Source of the DNA: Deltaproteobacteria bacterium | GTDB taxonomy: Bacteria > Desulfobacterota > Desulfarculia > Adiutricales > JAGVGV01 | NCBI GenBank assembly: GCA_015233515.1 | Contig: JADFXS010000039.1 | Location: forward strand, 9,792-17,349 | Reading direction: 5' to 3' | Length of the DNA stretch: 7,558 nt | Shown here: in pieces, positions 6,261 through 7,558 of the stretch | Layout: each line of letters begins with the position of its first letter | Position numbering within the stretch: position 1 is the first letter of the stretch | Notes under the pieces: generated by a model | Databases searched by the model: none | Told to the model about the DNA's origin: nothing | Seen by the model: the letters and a program-made list of their open reading frames with translations, nothing else | Position numbers and translations under genes: made by a program

Positions 6261-6305
6261 ATGCCGGGGAGGGCATTCCCCCTAGCGCGTTACGGCGATC
6301 TTCAA
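6261..6305 (+). repeat. GC-rich hairpin repeat, copy D, with switchable stems
   Basis: CATTCCCCCTAGCGCG...ATCTTCAA (6274-6305) is a degenerate relative of copies A-C, sharing the ATTCCCC head and TCTTCA tail. Upstream bases allow two mutually exclusive hairpins: ATGCC (6261-6265) with GGCAT (6272-6276), or GGGGA (6266-6270) with TCCCC (6277-6281). Confidence 0.4.
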
Positions 6306-6379
6306 GCTGAGTGGATTTTGGGCAGGTGGAAATATCATGAGGTCCTTGGTATATTATTTCATAGGCATAAGACGTGATT

Positions 6380-6481
6380 GTAAAATTGTCATTTTGGCCC
6401 GGCTTTTTTGGGGCTTGTCCGCCGCCGCCGGGCTCAATTTTGAAGTCCTCAAGATACGTCGATGGTCCTCCGGCTTCAAAA
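6380..6481 (+). repeat. Compound inverted-repeat block
   Basis: GCCCGGC (6397-6403) pairs with GCCGGGC (6427-6433). Outside this, AAAATTG on the left (6382-6388) can pair with CAATTTT on the right (6435-6441) across an 8-nt bulge. Immediately after, TTTTGAAG (6438-6445) pairs with CTTCAAAA (6474-6481) around a 28-nt loop that contains GTCCTC at both ends. Such ordered dyads suggest a folded RNA or a small non-autonomous mobile element. No transposase or clear terminal repeats are visible. Confidence 0.45.
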
Positions 6482-6597
6482 TATCGCCATCATCGATCCG
6501 GGCTGAAATTCCCAATTTTGCATTCACCTCACAAGATTGACTATTAGACAGTGGTGAAAACCCCGGCGGAACGGGACTGAGGCGGGCTTTTTTTTAA

Positions 6598-7558
6598 ATG
6601 GCGGAAAACTCCTTGAATATGCTATGGTTTTTCTTATTTCTCGCAGTGGTTCTTTTGGCGGTTGTTTTCTTCCGGCGGCGAAAGTTACGTAAAAGGACTG
6701 CCTCCCGAGAACAGAGTGAACCACGCTTTTCGTTAGGGAACAATCGAGAACTCCTCGATGCCTTGTTTAACAACCCGTTCCGAATGATAGGGTTTCTGTC
6801 TCCGGACGGGAAACTGCTGGACACGAACAAAACCTCCATGGAATTTATCGGCGTCGAGAAAGAAACCGTCTTGGGGAAATATTTCTGGGATTGTCCCTGG
6901 TGGAACCATGATCCGGAAATGCAGGCATGGATTCGGGAGGTGGTCCGGAAAGCCGCGGCCGGCGAAATTTTAAGGTCGGAAACGGTTAATTTCGATGCCA
7001 TGGGTAAAACCCGCGTGATCGATTTCGCCATCAAACCAGTGCTCGATGAGCAAGGGCGCGTAATCTACCTGATTCCTGAAGGAATGGATATCACGGAATA
7101 CAAACAAACCGACAAACAACTCGAGCAGGAACGCAAATTAACCGATGCCATCCTGGACAGCATTCCAGGATTGCTCTATCTGTATGATGATGAATGGCGA
7201 CTGGTCCGTTGGAACAAGCAACATGAAGTATTGACGGGATACTCGGCCGAGGAATTAGCCGGTATACACGTGCTTGACTTCTATGCCGGCCGCGAACCCG
7301 ATACATCCAGAATTATTGCGGCGGTAAGCAATGTCATGGAGGAAGGTCGGGCTGAAATCGAAGCTGATTTGATCACCAAGGATGGGCGGGCGATAACCTT
7401 TTATTTCACCGGTGTCAGATTAACCATCGGGGGAAAGCCGTACTTCACCGGAATCGGGATAGATATAACCAAAAACAGGCAGGCCGAGGAGGAGCTAAAG
7501 CAAGAGAAGGCCTTTTCCGAGAAGCTTATCGACAGTTTGCCGGGCATTTTTTATCTTT
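6598..7558 (+). CDS. Membrane-anchored multi-PAS sensor protein, partial
   Basis: The 320 visible codons run off the right edge. Residues 9-25 are a single hydrophobic segment followed by the basic stretch RRRKLRKR, so the N-terminus is probably anchored with the rest in the cytoplasm. PAS domain 1 spans about 50-165 and ends GMDITEYKQ. PAS domain 2 spans about 180-293 (ILDSIPGLLYLYDDEW, TGYSAEELAG, GIGIDITKNRQAEEEL). A third PAS begins at about 304 (EKLIDSLPGIFYL), close in wording to the second. Each PAS is joined by a charged coiled-coil linker. The output domain lies beyond the window: histidine kinase is most likely, with GGDEF or sigma-54 activator possible. An in-frame TAA at 6595-6597 makes ATG 6598 the first start. 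The ribosome site is poor (GGCGGG at 6581-6586), and Met8 (6619) is an alternative. Confidence 0.85.
   Translation, partial: MAENSLNMLWFFLFLAVVLLAVVFFRRRKLRKRTASREQSEPRFSLGNNRELLDALFNNPFRMIGFLSPDGKLLDTNKTSMEFIGVEKETVLGKYFWDCPWWNHDPEMQAWIREVVRKAAAGEILRSETVNFDAMGKTRVIDFAIKPVLDEQGRVIYLIPEGMDITEYKQTDKQLEQERKLTDAILDSIPGLLYLYDDEWRLVRWNKQHEVLTGYSAEELAGIHVLDFYAGREPDTSRIIAAVSNVMEEGRAEIEADLITKDGRAITFYFTGVRLTIGGKPYFTGIGIDITKNRQAEEELKQEKAFSEKLIDSLPGIFYL

Larger units (their letters stand above)
6067..6597 (+). other. 531-nt gene-free region with inverted repeats
   Basis: No frame here looks like a real gene. Two short open frames (71 codons from 6162 and 67 codons from 6337) have no ribosome sites I trust and their products are made of repeat sequence. 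The notable structures are repeat copy D (6274-6305) with its upstream alternative hairpins, and a compound dyad block at 6380-6481. No clear intrinsic terminator follows holA. CAGTACTG (6152-6159) is a small palindrome. The region ends in an eight-T run (6588-6595) directly before the PAS gene start. Confidence 0.6.

Noticed and set aside
6162..6377. 71-codon open frame after holA
   Set aside because: It is largely the translation of repeat copy D and flanks, is Arg-rich and of low complexity, has no ribosome site and resembles no family I know.
6337..6540. 67-codon open frame before the PAS gene
   Set aside because: It lies across the inverted-repeat block, which explains its sequence better than coding. 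The start has only a weak GGCAGG-like site upstream.

Overview
The window looks like a chromosomal segment of a Gram-negative bacterium. It carries a predicted outer-membrane LPS-assembly lipoprotein (LptE), a fused RibBA, and the order ribE-ribBA-ribH-nusB followed by lptE and holA. Together with the multi-PAS sensor genes and GC-rich hairpin repeats between genes, this recalls Desulfobacterota (former Deltaproteobacteria). The lineage is inferred from gene order and protein style, not from a search.

Layout. Positions 1-419 (minus strand) hold the N-terminal part of a receiver-domain protein that runs off the left edge. Its phosphoacceptor Asp is replaced by Asn and two other catalytic residues are missing, so it looks like a pseudo-receiver. 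It has a good extended -10 promoter. Next, also on the minus strand, is a complete tRNA-Pro(CGG) with encoded CCA, its own promoter and a strong intrinsic terminator. On the plus strand a roughly 200-nt leader with several dyads precedes ribE (riboflavin synthase), ribBA (DHBP synthase/GTP cyclohydrolase II), ribH (lumazine synthase), nusB, lptE and holA. Then come about 530 nt with no credible gene but several inverted repeats, and finally the start of a membrane-anchored multi-PAS sensor protein cut by the right edge.

Functionally, RibBA makes both precursors of riboflavin (from GTP and from ribulose 5-phosphate), RibH joins the pyrimidine and the four-carbon unit into lumazine, and RibE dismutates lumazine to riboflavin. 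The deaminase/reductase RibD is not in the window. NusB is the usual downstream neighbour of ribH. lptE overlaps nusB by 4 nt, so it is probably translationally coupled to it.

The most unusual points are the degenerate receiver domain, a His-to-Gln change in the GHTEA metal-site motif of RibBA, four related GC-rich hairpin repeats in the spacers before ribE, ribH and nusB and after holA, and the structured non-coding stretches before ribE and after holA. I found no FMN riboswitch consensus, CRISPR array, insertion sequence or defence system. The core of this window is housekeeping.
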